64,000 nt of DNA from Variovorax saccharolyticus (lineage in GTDB: Bacteria; Pseudomonadota; Gammaproteobacteria; Burkholderiales; Burkholderiaceae_C), in NCBI RefSeq assembly GCF_030316765.1, contig NZ_JASZYT010000010.1, forward strand, positions 282,929 through 346,928, given 5' to 3'. The notes beneath the pieces are model-generated. The model ran no database searches, was not told where the DNA came from, and saw only the letters and a list, made by a program, of their open reading frames with translations. The position numbers and the translations under genes are program-made. This document shows positions 24,844 to 36,724 of the stretch, one piece after another (position 1 is the first letter of the stretch; every line of letters begins with the position of its first letter).

Positions 24844-26052
24844 ATGGACTTGAGTCTGGGCGTGCCGGCGACGCTCGCGATCGCCGCACTGGTGCTGGTC
24901 GTGGGCCGCGAGCTGGTCAAGCGCATCGGCTTCCTGCGCAAGTACTCGATCCCCGAACCGGTGGCCGGAGGACTGGTCGCCGCGCTGCTCGTGGCCGCGC
25001 TCCAGGCCGCCGGCGTGCGGATCGGCTTCGACAGTTCGCTGCAGCCCGGGCTCATGCTGGCCTTCTTCGCGACCATCGGCCTCGGTGCCGATGCCCGCAT
25101 GGTCGCGAAAGGCGGCGGCGCGCTGCTCCGGTTCACCGTCTGCGTGATCGGCATGCTGGTGCTGGAGAACGTCATCGGCGTCGGTGTCGCGAAGGCCCTG
25201 GGCATCGATCCGCTGATCGGCCTGATCGCGGGTTCGGTGACCATGGCCGGCGGGCACGGAACCGGCGCGGCATGGGGCCAGCGCTTCGCCGAGCAGTTCG
25301 GATTGGTCGAGGGGCCGGCGCTCGCGCTGGCCTCCGCAACCTTCGGCCTCATCATGGGCGGCGTGATCGGCGGGCCGGTGGCGATGCGGCTGATCCGCCG
25401 CCTCCAGGCGCGCGGCGAAGCGCTCGGAGTGGCGGCCGAAGAGGCACTCACGCATGACGAGGCGGAAGCCGTCGAGCCGTTCACGCCCGAGCGATTGACA
25501 GTCACGATCATGCTGGTCGCGGCCAGCGTCGCGGCCGGAACCGCGCTCGCGCGCATGACCGAGAACCCGGTCTTCACGCTGCCGACCTTCGTCTGGACCC
25601 TGTTCGTCGGTGCGCTGCTGCGCAACCTGCTCTCGCTGGCCAGGCTGCACGAGATCGACGGTCAGGCGCTCTCCTTCACGGGCATCGTGGCGCTGTCGCT
25701 TTTCCTGGCGATGGCGCTCATGAGCCTGCGCCTCTGGGAGCTTGCGTCCCTGGCCCTGCCGATGCTCGTGATCCTCGCGCTCAACGCGGTCGGCGTCGCG
25801 CTCTACACCTCCTTCGTCACCTTCCGGATCATGGGCGCGAACTACGAAGCGGCGGTGCTGGTGGCCGGCCAATGCGGCTTCGGCCTTGGCGCCACGCCGA
25901 CGGCCATCGCGAACCTGCAGGCCATCTGCTCGCGCTACGGCGCGGCGCCCCAGGCCTTCATCCTGGTGCCCGTGGTGGGTGCGTTCGTGATCGACCTGTG
26001 CAACGCCATCGTCATCAGCGGCTTCGTCCACATCGTGGCGCTGCTGCGCTGA
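24844..26052 (+). CDS. gltS: Sodium/glutamate symporter
   Basis: A 402-residue inner-membrane symporter of the GltS (ESS) family. It has two inverted halves of about five helices each, and the pore-loop signature is visible as GGHGTGAAWG (about residues 137-146) and, in the second half, GQCGFGLGATPTAIANLQ (about 341-358). It has a GAGGAG ribosome site. It takes up glutamate with sodium. A LysR gene follows 100 bases downstream on the same strand. Confidence 0.94.
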   Translation: MDLSLGVPATLAIAALVLVVGRELVKRIGFLRKYSIPEPVAGGLVAALLVAALQAAGVRIGFDSSLQPGLMLAFFATIGLGADARMVAKGGGALLRFTVCVIGMLVLENVIGVGVAKALGIDPLIGLIAGSVTMAGGHGTGAAWGQRFAEQFGLVEGPALALASATFGLIMGGVIGGPVAMRLIRRLQARGEALGVAAEEALTHDEAEAVEPFTPERLTVTIMLVAASVAAGTALARMTENPVFTLPTFVWTLFVGALLRNLLSLARLHEIDGQALSFTGIVALSLFLAMALMSLRLWELASLALPMLVILALNAVGVALYTSFVTFRIMGANYEAAVLVAGQCGFGLGATPTAIANLQAICSRYGAAPQAFILVPVVGAFVIDLCNAIVISGFVHIVALLR

Positions 26053-26153
26053 ATTCAAAGAACCTCGGCGGTAATTTCGAGGCCGCCCGCAGGCTCCCTT
26101 GCATCGTCGCGTAACGGCGCGCGCATCCGGCGGCCGAGGATCACAATGACGCG

Positions 26154-27011
26154 ATGCGGATGGAATGGAGCGACCTCCGGATCTTTCTCGCCGTTGCGAA
26201 GGAAGGCTCGCTGGGTGCCGCCGCGCGGCAACTCGGGTTGAGCCAACCGACCGTGGGGCGGAGGCTCCGTGCGCTCGAAGAGGCCATCGGGCAGCCGCTG
26301 TTCCAGCGCGGCGACGACGGTGTCGTGCTCACCGACGAAGGCGCTTCGGTCCTGCCCCGCGCCGAGCGGATCGAGGCCGAGACTGTCGCGCTCCAGCGCG
26401 AACTGTCGGGCCGGGATCCGAAACTCGAAGGCGTGATCCGCCTCTCGTCCTCCCACTGGTTCGGCGAGCATCTGCTGACGCCGGTGCTGGCCGAATTCGC
26501 CTCCCTGCAGCCCGGCCTGGTGGTCGAACTGATCACCAGCGCAAGGGCCTACAGCCTTCAGCGGCGCGAGGCGGACCTGGTGTTCCGGGTCTATCCCTTC
26601 GACGATTCGGAAGTCGTTTCGCGCCGGCTGATGAGCATCTCCTACGCCGCCTACATCCGGAAGGGCGCCACCCACCCGGCCGCGGGCAACGGCGCCGGAA
26701 CCGCGCTGGTGACGATGGACATGACCGTCGGCGCGGTGCCCGACGCGGTCTGGCTGAAGGGGATTCTTCCGAACGCGACGGTGAGTGCCCGGAGCAACAA
26801 CCGCGATGTCCAGGCGAGGATGTGCGCACTGGGCGCCGGCCTGGCGGTGCTGCCTCGCCCACTGGGCGATTCGATCGCCGACATCGAGCCGGTCGATCTC
26901 GGCGAGGAGCCGCCGCACCGCGACACCTGGCTGGGCTATCACCGCGACCAGAAGCGCCAGTCGAGGCTGCAGGCGCTGCTCGACCTGCTGGTGGCGCGAC
27001 TGGCCAACTGA
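26154..27011 (+). CDS. LysR family transcriptional regulator
   Basis: A 285-residue regulator. The N-terminal winged HTH (MEWSDLRIFLAVAKEGSLGA, about 3-60) and a short LysR substrate domain are clear. Within the substrate domain the LITSARAYSLQRREADLVFRV segment is typical of the branch that uses an AtzR/DsdC-like minimal effector fold. The target is unknown; gltS, just upstream, is one candidate. It is convergent with the GspE-like gene. Confidence 0.88.
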   Translation: MRMEWSDLRIFLAVAKEGSLGAAARQLGLSQPTVGRRLRALEEAIGQPLFQRGDDGVVLTDEGASVLPRAERIEAETVALQRELSGRDPKLEGVIRLSSSHWFGEHLLTPVLAEFASLQPGLVVELITSARAYSLQRREADLVFRVYPFDDSEVVSRRLMSISYAAYIRKGATHPAAGNGAGTALVTMDMTVGAVPDAVWLKGILPNATVSARSNNRDVQARMCALGAGLAVLPRPLGDSIADIEPVDLGEEPPHRDTWLGYHRDQKRQSRLQALLDLLVARLAN

Positions 27012-27022
27012 GCACGCCCGAT

Positions 27023-27051
27023 GTCCGGCGATCGGGGGGCAAGCGCCGGAC
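27023..27051. terminator. Hairpin between convergent lysR and gspE-like genes
   Basis: GTCCGGCG and CGCCGGAC form a perfect 8-base stem with a 13-base loop in the 40-base gap between two convergent genes. No T-run follows on either strand, so it is a possible bidirectional transcript end rather than a classic terminator. Confidence 0.4.
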
Positions 27052-28932
27052 TCAGGCGTTGCTGGTCGCGCGAACCTCGCCGATGGTCGTGAGGCCCTGC
27101 AGCACTTTCTCGATGCCGTCCTGCCGCAGCGTGCGCATGCCGCCGGCCTGGGCCGCCGCCAGGATCGTCTCGGCGGGCGCGCGAGCCTGGACCAGCCGGC
27201 GAAGCTCCTTGGACATCGCCATCAGCTCGTGGATTCCGATCCGCCCCTTGAAGCCGCTGTGGCCGCACGACTCGCAGCCCGAGCAGGTCCAGGTCATGAG
27301 GCGGCCTTCGCGGCCATGCAGCCGAAGCCAGTGCGAATGCATGGCACTGCGCTGCGGCGGCTCCAGCCCGCTCGCGAAAGCCTGCAGGTAGTCCGAGAGC
27401 AGTTCCTCCACCTCGGCGTCGGTCGCGGGCCGGCTGCTGGCGCAGCGTGGGCAGAGCTTGCGCACCAGCCGCTGCGCCTGCACCGCAAGCAGCGAGTCGC
27501 CGAAGTTGAAGGGGTCCATGCCCATGTCGAGCAGGCGGGTCACGGTCTCCGCGGCGCTGTTGGTGTGCAGCGTCGAGAGCACCAGGTGGCCGGTCAGCGA
27601 AGCCTCGACGGCCATCCGGGCGGTTTCCTCGTCGCGGATCTCGCCGACCATCACCACGTCCGGATCGGCGCGCAGAAATGCGCGCAGGGCCTTCGCGAAG
27701 GTCCAGTCGATGCGAGGGTTCACCTGCACCTGGCGCAGGCCCGGCTGCGTGATCTCGACCGGATCCTCGGCGGTCCAGATCTTCCGCTCGGGCGTGTTGA
27801 CGTGCGCCAGCGCCGAATGCAGCGTGGTCGTCTTGCCGGAGCCGGTCGGGCCGACGCACAGCACGAGGCCGTAGGGCCGCTCCATGGCTTCACGCAGCTT
27901 CTGCAGGTTGCGCGGCGACAGGCCCAGGTCCTCCAGCGCGATCGCCTTGGCCGAGGCCAGGATCCGCATCACCACGTCTTCCAGGCCGTTGTTGGTCGGG
28001 ATGGTCGCCACCCGCAGCTCGATCGGATGCTGCGCGGAGAATCGCGCGAAGTTGATCTTCCCGTCCTGCGGCTTGCGCTTCTCGCTGATGTCGAGCTCGC
28101 ACATGATCTTGATCCGCGCGATGATCGCATTGCGATAGCTCGGCGGAAGCTCGAGATAGGTCGACAGGCGGCCATCCCGCCGGAAGCGGATGCGGATCTT
28201 CTCGCGGCCGGGATAGCTCTCGATATGCACGTCCGAGACGCCCTCGGCATGCGCCTCGATGATCATCCGGTTGACCATGCGCACCAGCGAGTTGTCGGAC
28301 TGCTCGATCGGCGCATCTTCGTTTTCGAGCGTGCTGCCTTCCTTTTCGAGCGTCTCCAGCAATTCGCTGGAGCCGAGGTCGAATTCCAGGGGTTTCGACG
28401 GGTCGTCGATGGCTGCCATGGCGTCCGTCGCGCCGATCTTCTCGTAGGCCTGCTGGAGGATCTGGTTGAGATTGCGGCATTGCGCGAGCACCGGAACCAC
28501 CTTCGCCTGGGCAATGAACTCGAGCTCCTCGATGGCCGCATGGTGGCTCGACGGGTCGTCGAGCGCCGCCACCAGGCGGCCGCCCGAAACCATCAGCGGC
28601 ATGACCTTCAGGCGCAGCGCCGCGCCGTGGCTGACCTTGCGCAGCGCTTCTGCGGAGGCGGGAAAGCGCTCCAGGTTCACCAGCGGGTAGCCCATCTTGT
28701 GGGCGAGGGCGGTCTTCAGGTCGGCCCGGGTGATGAGGCCCATGCGCACCAGCGTCTCGCCCAGCGGCACGCTGCGGTCCAGCTGCTGCTCGAGCAGGCC
28801 CGCCTGCAGTTGCTCGTCCGTGATCATGCCAAGCGAGGTCAGCGCCTGCCCGATGCGGACAAGCGGCATCCGGCTCTGCGCGTCGAGCTGGGCCAGCAAT
28901 GCCTCGGGCGTGGAAACTTCGGTCGTGATCAT
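27052..28932 (-). CDS. GspE/PilB-type secretion or pilus assembly ATPase
   Basis: A 626-residue protein with two N-terminal MshEN/GspE-N modules (about 20-160) and a linker. The hexameric ATPase follows, with Walker A GPTGSGKTTT, the Asp box (IWTAEDPVEI), Walker B (DPDVVMVGEIRDEET), the His box (LVLSTLHTNSA) and the four-Cys zinc site (CPRC...CSGCESC). It would power type II secretion or a type IV pilus. No partner gene (GspF/PilC, pilins) is in the window, so it is an orphan. ATG at 28932 is preferred to 28986. Confidence 0.88.
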   Translation of the reverse strand: MITTEVSTPEALLAQLDAQSRMPLVRIGQALTSLGMITDEQLQAGLLEQQLDRSVPLGETLVRMGLITRADLKTALAHKMGYPLVNLERFPASAEALRKVSHGAALRLKVMPLMVSGGRLVAALDDPSSHHAAIEELEFIAQAKVVPVLAQCRNLNQILQQAYEKIGATDAMAAIDDPSKPLEFDLGSSELLETLEKEGSTLENEDAPIEQSDNSLVRMVNRMIIEAHAEGVSDVHIESYPGREKIRIRFRRDGRLSTYLELPPSYRNAIIARIKIMCELDISEKRKPQDGKINFARFSAQHPIELRVATIPTNNGLEDVVMRILASAKAIALEDLGLSPRNLQKLREAMERPYGLVLCVGPTGSGKTTTLHSALAHVNTPERKIWTAEDPVEITQPGLRQVQVNPRIDWTFAKALRAFLRADPDVVMVGEIRDEETARMAVEASLTGHLVLSTLHTNSAAETVTRLLDMGMDPFNFGDSLLAVQAQRLVRKLCPRCASSRPATDAEVEELLSDYLQAFASGLEPPQRSAMHSHWLRLHGREGRLMTWTCSGCESCGHSGFKGRIGIHELMAMSKELRRLVQARAPAETILAAAQAGGMRTLRQDGIEKVLQGLTTIGEVRATSNA

Positions 28933-29048
28933 GGTTGGGCGATGGCATCGCTGTGGCCGGCGGTGGCCCGTGTCGCGAAACGCCATGCCTGCCTATCGGC
29001 AGCGAGCGAGCCGTTCTGAAGGGCGCGCAGGGGCGGGCGGCAAAAAAA

Positions 29049-29390
29049 CTAACGCGGCTGGCGGCCGTACGCGATCGACTGCACCACGCCCGAGCGCAGG
29101 TAGACCGTGGCCATCATGTTGCCCGGGCCGCGTTCGTAGAGCCACTCCTCGATCTGCTGGCAGGGCACGAAGGCGGATGCGAAAGGCTCCGGGATCGGGG
29201 TCAGGCTGCCCGGGTAGTACACGGCAGCGCAGTAGGTGTCGGAGAGCAGGGGCTGGCCGCACTTGTAGATCACCGACAGCCGGGAGTCGCCCTCGGAGAC
29301 CAGGCCCCCGGCGCAGCGCAGCGATTCCGCGCTTGCCAGGCACGGCAAGCCAGCCAGGACCGCGATGCAAGCGAGCTTCAGAGGCTTCAT
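29049..29390 (-). CDS. DUF2845 domain-containing secreted protein
   Basis: A 113-residue protein with a clear signal peptide (MKPLKLACIAVLAGLPCLASA) and a small Cys-containing domain (LRCAGGLVSEGDSR..., CGQPLLSDTYC) of the DUF2845 type; four to five cysteines may form disulfides in the periplasm. The function is unknown. The ATG at 29390 starts the signal peptide; the frame remains open far upstream but is not protein-like there. Confidence 0.8.
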   Translation of the reverse strand: MKPLKLACIAVLAGLPCLASAESLRCAGGLVSEGDSRLSVIYKCGQPLLSDTYCAAVYYPGSLTPIPEPFASAFVPCQQIEEWLYERGPGNMMATVYLRSGVVQSIAYGRQPR

Positions 29391-29448
29391 GCCGCAACTT
29401 TCATTTCGCCCCCGCCATTCTGCTCCGGCGGCGCCGGCGGTCTTCGCG

Positions 29449-29763
29449 CTAGCTGCGGTCCACGCTCGCGGCCACCCAGTCCGCATAGGGCGGGTGCACA
29501 TCTGCCAGCGTCTCGGCGTGGATATCCGGAACCTCGTAGGGATGGCACTGCGCGATGGCGGCCATGAGCGCGGCCTTGCGCTCCAGCGTGGTCTTGAACA
29601 GCACGCGGACCTCGGCTTCGCGCTGCAGCTCGCCTTGCCAGACGTAGACGCTGTCGATCGGCGTGAGCTGGGCGCAGGCGGCGAGGCGGCGCTCGACCAT
29701 GGCGGTGGCGAGCGCACTGGCCTGCTCGGCGCTGGCGACCGTGGTGCTGACGGCGGCGATCAC
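29449..29763 (-). CDS. cutA: Divalent-cation tolerance protein CutA
   Basis: A 104-residue CutA1-family trimer subunit. The family signatures are visible: ATAMVERRLAACAQLTPIDSVYVWQG near residues 19-43, FKTTLERKAALMAAI, and HPYEVPDIHAE with the conserved His-Pro-Tyr-Glu. It is implicated in copper/divalent-cation tolerance. Length is normal for the family. Confidence 0.93.
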   Translation of the reverse strand: MIAAVSTTVASAEQASALATAMVERRLAACAQLTPIDSVYVWQGELQREAEVRVLFKTTLERKAALMAAIAQCHPYEVPDIHAETLADVHPPYADWVAASVDRS

Positions 29764-29782
29764 GGCAGGTCCGAGGCTGGGC

Positions 29783-30871
29783 CTAGCCCGGCGGCGCGGC
29801 CGAGCCGGCCGGCTGCCGGGTGGCCGGGCTTGCCGGTCCGGTCATCGGCTCGAAGGCCGGTGCTTCCAGCCGCACGGGCTCGGCCTCCTGGCCGTGGCGG
29901 TAGTCCGCGGGCGTCTTGCCGGTCCAGCGCTTGAAAGAGCGGAAGAACGAATTCGGATCCGCAAAGCCCAGCAGGTAGGCGATCTCGGTCAGGCTCGCGC
30001 GGCCTGCCGCCAGGTAGCGCCGCGCCATCTCGAGGCGGGCCTCGTCGAGCAGCGCGCTGAAGCGCAGGCCCTCGCGCGCCAGTCGGCGCTGCAGGGTGCG
30101 CTGGCTCACGCAGAGCGCGCCGGCCACCTGCTCGATGCTCGGCACGTCGCCGTGCAGCAGCTGCCGCAGCGCCTCCCGCACCGCATTCGCTGTGTCGTGG
30201 GCCGAGCGGTGGGCCACCAGGTCGCGCTCCGCTGCGTCTTCGAACAGGGCGGCGACGCCCGGGTTGGCGCTGACCAGCGGCAGGTCCAGGTCGCTGCGGT
30301 GGAAGACGATCGCATCCTGCGCCTGCCCGAACAGCGCCGGACAGCCGAACGCCTCGGCATAGCGGGCATGGTAGGGCGGGGCGGCGCCGGCCAGCGTCAG
30401 GCGCAGCGGAACGATCTCGCGCTCGGTGAAGAGGCGGCCGAAATTGAGCAGGGTGCCCATCTGGATATCCAGGCGGCAGCGGCTGTACGGACGCTCGGGG
30501 CCCGCGTAGCGCACCCCCACGACGGCTTCGTCGCCATCGACCAGGATGTCGAGCTCGCAGGCCGACACCAGTGCGTTGTAGCGCTTGATGCGCTCCAGCG
30601 CCGCACCGAAGCTGCTGCAGGCCATGGCCGAGAAGCCGACCACGCCGAACAGCTCCGGCCGCATCGGCTGCAGGCCGAGGAACAGCCCGACTGCCGGATC
30701 GCCGACCCGCTCGTAGGCCGCCGTGAAGAAGCGGTCTGCCTGGGCCTCGGTGAGGGGCTTCTTGAGTTCGGCGGCGGTGAGCCCGGCGACGGCGGCCAGT
30801 TCGGCCAGGTCGATGCCCGCCTTCTGTATGCCGGCGAGCATGTTGAGAGGCAGGGCGGCGGTGGATGTCAC
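29783..30871 (-). CDS. AraC family regulator (arabinose-binding-type N-terminus)
   Basis: A 362-residue regulator. The N-terminal domain (about 15-200) is of the PF12625 type seen in OruR/ArgR-like and virulence AraC proteins, with two C-terminal HTH motifs (SIEQVAGALCVSQRTLQRRL; LTEIAYLLGFADPNSFFRSFKRWTG). The GTG at 30871 is preceded by GGAGGGG at 12 bases and begins the domain cleanly; longer starts are possible. It is divergent from the MASE2 kinase operon and may control it (inference). Confidence 0.87.
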   Translation of the reverse strand: MTSTAALPLNMLAGIQKAGIDLAELAAVAGLTAAELKKPLTEAQADRFFTAAYERVGDPAVGLFLGLQPMRPELFGVVGFSAMACSSFGAALERIKRYNALVSACELDILVDGDEAVVGVRYAGPERPYSRCRLDIQMGTLLNFGRLFTEREIVPLRLTLAGAAPPYHARYAEAFGCPALFGQAQDAIVFHRSDLDLPLVSANPGVAALFEDAAERDLVAHRSAHDTANAVREALRQLLHGDVPSIEQVAGALCVSQRTLQRRLAREGLRFSALLDEARLEMARRYLAAGRASLTEIAYLLGFADPNSFFRSFKRWTGKTPADYRHGQEAEPVRLEAPAFEPMTGPASPATRQPAGSAAPPG

Positions 30872-31019
30872 GAAGAAATATCCCCTCCAGAGATGAGGCC
30901 GCAGCCCGGCTCGGGCATTTGGCGCCTTCGGCAAGTGAGATTGGCGTCTGCGGACAGTTTTCCCCCCGGGGTCGCAGCTTAATCTGCAAACCAAAGAAAA
31001 CACAATTATTACTTTCTGT

Positions 31020-32429
<1,410 letters not shown>

Positions 32430-32435
32430 GGATCC

Positions 32436-33771
<1,336 letters not shown>

Positions 33772-33779
<8 letters not shown>

Positions 33780-34152
33780 GATCCTGATCGTCGAGGACAA
33801 CGAGATGAATCTCGACATGCTGTCGCGCCGGCTGTCGCGCCAGGGCTTCGAGATCGCCGCCGCCACCGATGGCGCGCAGGCGCTGGCGCTGGCCGCCAGC
33901 GCGGCGCCCGACCTGATCCTCATGGACATGAGCCTGCCCGTGATGGACGGCTGGGCCGCCACCCGCGCCCTGAAGGCCGATGCGGCGACGCGGGCGATCC
34001 CGGTGATCGCGCTCACGGCGCACGCGATGTCAGGCGACCGCGAGCGTGCCATCGCCGCGGGCTGCAACGACTTCGACACCAAGCCGGTCGACCTGGCGCG
34101 GCTGATGGACAAGATCGCCCGCGCACTGCTTGCGAAGGGCGCTGCGACATGA
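33772..34152 (+). CDS. Stand-alone response regulator (CheY-like receiver)
   Basis: A 126-residue receiver only. The acidic pocket is in ILIVEDNEM, the phosphoacceptor is Asp52 (LILMDMSLPVMDG), the Thr/Ser is in ALTAHAMSG and the Lys in DTKPVD. With no output domain it would relay phosphate or bind a partner, presumably between the two kinases and the partner-switching proteins downstream. The start overlaps the kinase stop by 8 bases and the end overlaps the next gene as ATGA. Confidence 0.93.
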
Positions 34153-34568
34153 ACAGGCTCAGCATCACGCGCACCGCCACGCTGGACAACCTGCCCGAGC
34201 TTCTCGCCGTGGCCGACCAGGCCTGCGAGCGCGCCGGTGCCAGCCGGGAGGTGCGCGATGCGGTGCGCCTCGCGGTGGAGGAGGTCAGCGTCAACGTCAT
34301 CACGCACGGGTACGCCGAAGGCGAGCCGGGCCCGATCACGCTGGAGCTGGACTGGGAGCGCTGCCCGATGACGATCGAGATCGCCGACCGGGCCCGCAGC
34401 TTCAACCCCGACACGCTGCCCGCGCCCGCGCTCGACGCCGCGTGGGATGAGCGCCCGATCGGCGGCCTCGGCTGGCATCTGGTGCGCCAGATGGTCGACG
34501 AGGTGCGCTACCGGCCCGACCCCGAGTGCGGCAACCACCTGACGCTGGTCAAGCACATCCACCCCTAA
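34149..34568 (+). CDS. RsbW-like anti-sigma/serine kinase ATPase
   Basis: A 139-residue HATPase_c_2 protein with the N box AVEEVSVNVITHGY (Asn49), a degenerate G1 region (IADRARSFNPDTLPAP) and the G2 motif GGLGWHLVRQM. This is the RsbW/SpoIIAB class that phosphorylates a STAS-domain antagonist. That antagonist is encoded directly downstream. No sigma factor is in the operon. Confidence 0.9.
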   Translation: MNRLSITRTATLDNLPELLAVADQACERAGASREVRDAVRLAVEEVSVNVITHGYAEGEPGPITLELDWERCPMTIEIADRARSFNPDTLPAPALDAAWDERPIGGLGWHLVRQMVDEVRYRPDPECGNHLTLVKHIHP

Positions 34569-34590
34569 TTCAGATCAGAGGAGTTCACCC

Positions 34591-34935
34591 ATGCAGATAG
34601 ACATCACACCCGGCGACGTCACGGTGGCGGCCATCAGCGGCAGCGTCGACAGCCTCACGGCGGAGCAGCTCATGCAGACGCTCGGCAAGGCGGTCAGCGA
34701 CAACCAGGTGCGGCTGGTGGCGGATTTCAGCGCGGTGGTCTACACCAGCAGCGCCGGCTTGCGCGCGCTGCTGGCGACGCTCAAGGACGCCCGCCGCCAG
34801 GGCGGCGACTTCCGGCTCGCGGGCGTGCAGCCGGCGGTGCTGCGGGTGCTGGAGCTGTCGGGCTTCACCAGCATCCTCAAGCTCTATGGCGACGTCGGCT
34901 CCGCCGTCGCGAGCTTCGACGCCGAACTGCAATGA
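34591..34935 (+). CDS. STAS-domain anti-anti-sigma factor (RsbV-like)
   Basis: A 114-residue single-domain STAS protein. The likely phosphoserine is in YTSSAGLRALL (Ser53/Ser54). The ribosome site GAGGAG is strong. It would be phosphorylated by the RsbW-like kinase and dephosphorylated by the REC-PP2C phosphatase at 36721-37905. Its stop overlaps the first patatin start as ATGA. Confidence 0.92.
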   Translation: MQIDITPGDVTVAAISGSVDSLTAEQLMQTLGKAVSDNQVRLVADFSAVVYTSSAGLRALLATLKDARRQGGDFRLAGVQPAVLRVLELSGFTSILKLYGDVGSAVASFDAELQ

Positions 34936-35819
34936 CACCGCCCGATGGTGCCAAGGCGCGCAAGCGCATCGCCCTGGTGATCGGCTCGGGCAGCGTCAAG
35001 TGCGCGGCGGCGATCGGCATCCAGAGCGTGTTGAAGCGCGAGGGCTTCGAGCTCGACATGGTGGTCGGCTGCAGCGCCGGCGCGATCTATGCGGCCGTGA
35101 TGGCGGCCGGGCACGACGCCACCGTGGCGGCCGAGATGACGAAAAGGCTGTGGACCAAGGAAGTGGCCAACCGGCGCAACACGCGGGCCCTGCTGCAGAC
35201 CGTGGCGCCGCGCTGGCTGCGCTTCGACAAGGCGACCTTCGGGCTGCGCGACGACCGCGTGATCCAGCAGCGCCTGAAGACCGCCTTCGGCGACATGCGC
35301 ATCGAGGACCTGCCGACGCCGCTGCACATCGCGGCCACCGATCTCGCCAACGGCGAGCAGGTGGTGCTGTCCTCGGGGCGGGTGGTCGACGCGGTGCGCG
35401 CCAGCATCGCGCTGCCCTTCGCCTTCTCGCCCTGGCGCATCGGCGACAAGCTGCTGATCGACGGCTTCCTGTCCGATCCGATGCCGATCGGCGTCGCCAT
35501 CCGGCAGGGTGCCAACGTGATCGTGGCGGCGGGCTTCGAGAGCCCCTACCAGACGAGCATCCACTCGGCCGGGCGCTTCGCCTTCCAGCTCAGCGCGATC
35601 ATGTCCAACAACCTGTTCAAGTCGAACTACGCCTTCCACAGCCTGGCGCACCACAGCGAGATCATCCCGATCATTCCGCGCTTCGAGGAGCGCGTGCGCC
35701 TGTTCGACACCGACAAGATCCCCTACATCATCGAAGCCGGTGAACGCGCCGCCGAGGAGCAGCTGCCCTACCTGCGTGCTCTGATGCAGCAGAGTTCCGA
35801 GCCGGCGGCGCACGCATGA
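34932..35819 (+). CDS. Patatin-like phospholipase (first of two)
   Basis: A 295-residue cytoplasmic patatin. The oxyanion region is GSGSVKCA, the nucleophile elbow GCSAG has Ser48, and the catalytic Asp177 lies in LLIDGFLSDP, where the usual DGG reads DGF. It would hydrolyse acyl esters of lipids. There is no signal peptide. It lies between the STAS gene and a second patatin with ATGA overlaps on both sides, an unusual home for a lipase. Confidence 0.9.
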   Translation: MTPPDGAKARKRIALVIGSGSVKCAAAIGIQSVLKREGFELDMVVGCSAGAIYAAVMAAGHDATVAAEMTKRLWTKEVANRRNTRALLQTVAPRWLRFDKATFGLRDDRVIQQRLKTAFGDMRIEDLPTPLHIAATDLANGEQVVLSSGRVVDAVRASIALPFAFSPWRIGDKLLIDGFLSDPMPIGVAIRQGANVIVAAGFESPYQTSIHSAGRFAFQLSAIMSNNLFKSNYAFHSLAHHSEIIPIIPRFEERVRLFDTDKIPYIIEAGERAAEEQLPYLRALMQQSSEPAAHA

Positions 35820-36724
35820 AGCAGGGACACCCGGGTTTGCCGGAGCGCAGACGGCCCCGGGTGGCGGTGGTGATCGGCTCGGGCGGACTCAAGTGCGCGG
35901 CCGCGCTCGGCGTGCTCAAGGTGCTGCAGCGCGAAGGCATCGGCATCGACATGGCGATCGGCTGCAGCGGCGGCAGCTTCTTCGCCACCGCGATCGCGCT
36001 CGGCGCCGACGACATGGACGAGGTCGCCGTGCGCTTCGCGCGCGGCTGGAGCGGCACCTTCGGGCGCATCGGCTACCGGACCATGCTCAGTGCGCTGTTC
36101 CCGCGGCTGTTCGGCTTCGGGCATCGCTTCGCCCTGCTGGACGACCGGAAGGTGAACGCGGCGATCGAAGCCTTCACGCGTCAGCTCACCTTTGCCGACA
36201 CCCGCATTCCGCTGCATCTCGCGGCCACCGATTACGCCAGCGGCGAGAAGGTGGTGCTCTCCCACGGCAAGCTGGCCGACGCGATCCGCGCCAGCATCGC
36301 GATCCCGCTGGTGCTGCCGCCGTGGCCGGTCGAAGGACGGCTGCTGTTCGATGGCGGCGCCTCGAACCCGGTACCGGTCGACATCGCGACCCGCGAGGGC
36401 TGCGACATCGTGATCGCGATGGGCTTCGAAGAGCCGGTGGACGGCCAGGTGCAGTCGGCGATGCAGCTGGCGCGGCGCGCGATCTCGATCTCGGTCAATC
36501 ACTTCATCCGCTCCCAGTACGCGCTCTACAGCCTCACGCACCACGCCGAGGTGATTCCGATCCTGCCGGTGTTCGAGCGGCGCATCGGGCTGCGCGACCT
36601 CAGCGAACTGCCCTACATCATGGCGCTCGGCGAGCGCGCCGCGGAAGCCGAGATCCCCTACCTGCGGCGGCTGCTGGCGGCCGGAATGACGGCCATGGAC
36701 CGCGAGCCGGGGAGGGCGCTGTGA
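35816..36724 (+). CDS. Patatin-like phospholipase (second, paralogous)
   Basis: A 302-residue patatin paralogous to the preceding one (shared ALVIGSG/AVVIGSGG entry, LHIAATD/LHLAATDYASGE). Oxyanion GSGGLKCA, nucleophile Ser51 in GCSGG and Asp179 in the canonical DGG (LLFDGGASNP) are all present. It overlaps the upstream patatin (ATGA) and the phosphatase (GTGA). Both patatins may be outputs of the switch. Confidence 0.9.
   Translation: MKQGHPGLPERRRPRVAVVIGSGGLKCAAALGVLKVLQREGIGIDMAIGCSGGSFFATAIALGADDMDEVAVRFARGWSGTFGRIGYRTMLSALFPRLFGFGHRFALLDDRKVNAAIEAFTRQLTFADTRIPLHLAATDYASGEKVVLSHGKLADAIRASIAIPLVLPPWPVEGRLLFDGGASNPVPVDIATREGCDIVIAMGFEEPVDGQVQSAMQLARRAISISVNHFIRSQYALYSLTHHAEVIPILPVFERRIGLRDLSELPYIMALGERAAEAEIPYLRRLLAAGMTAMDREPGRAL

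Noticed and set aside
23596..26058. 820-residue minus-strand open frame
   Set aside because: Shadow of the dnaJ-like and gltS genes; no recognisable domain and biased composition.
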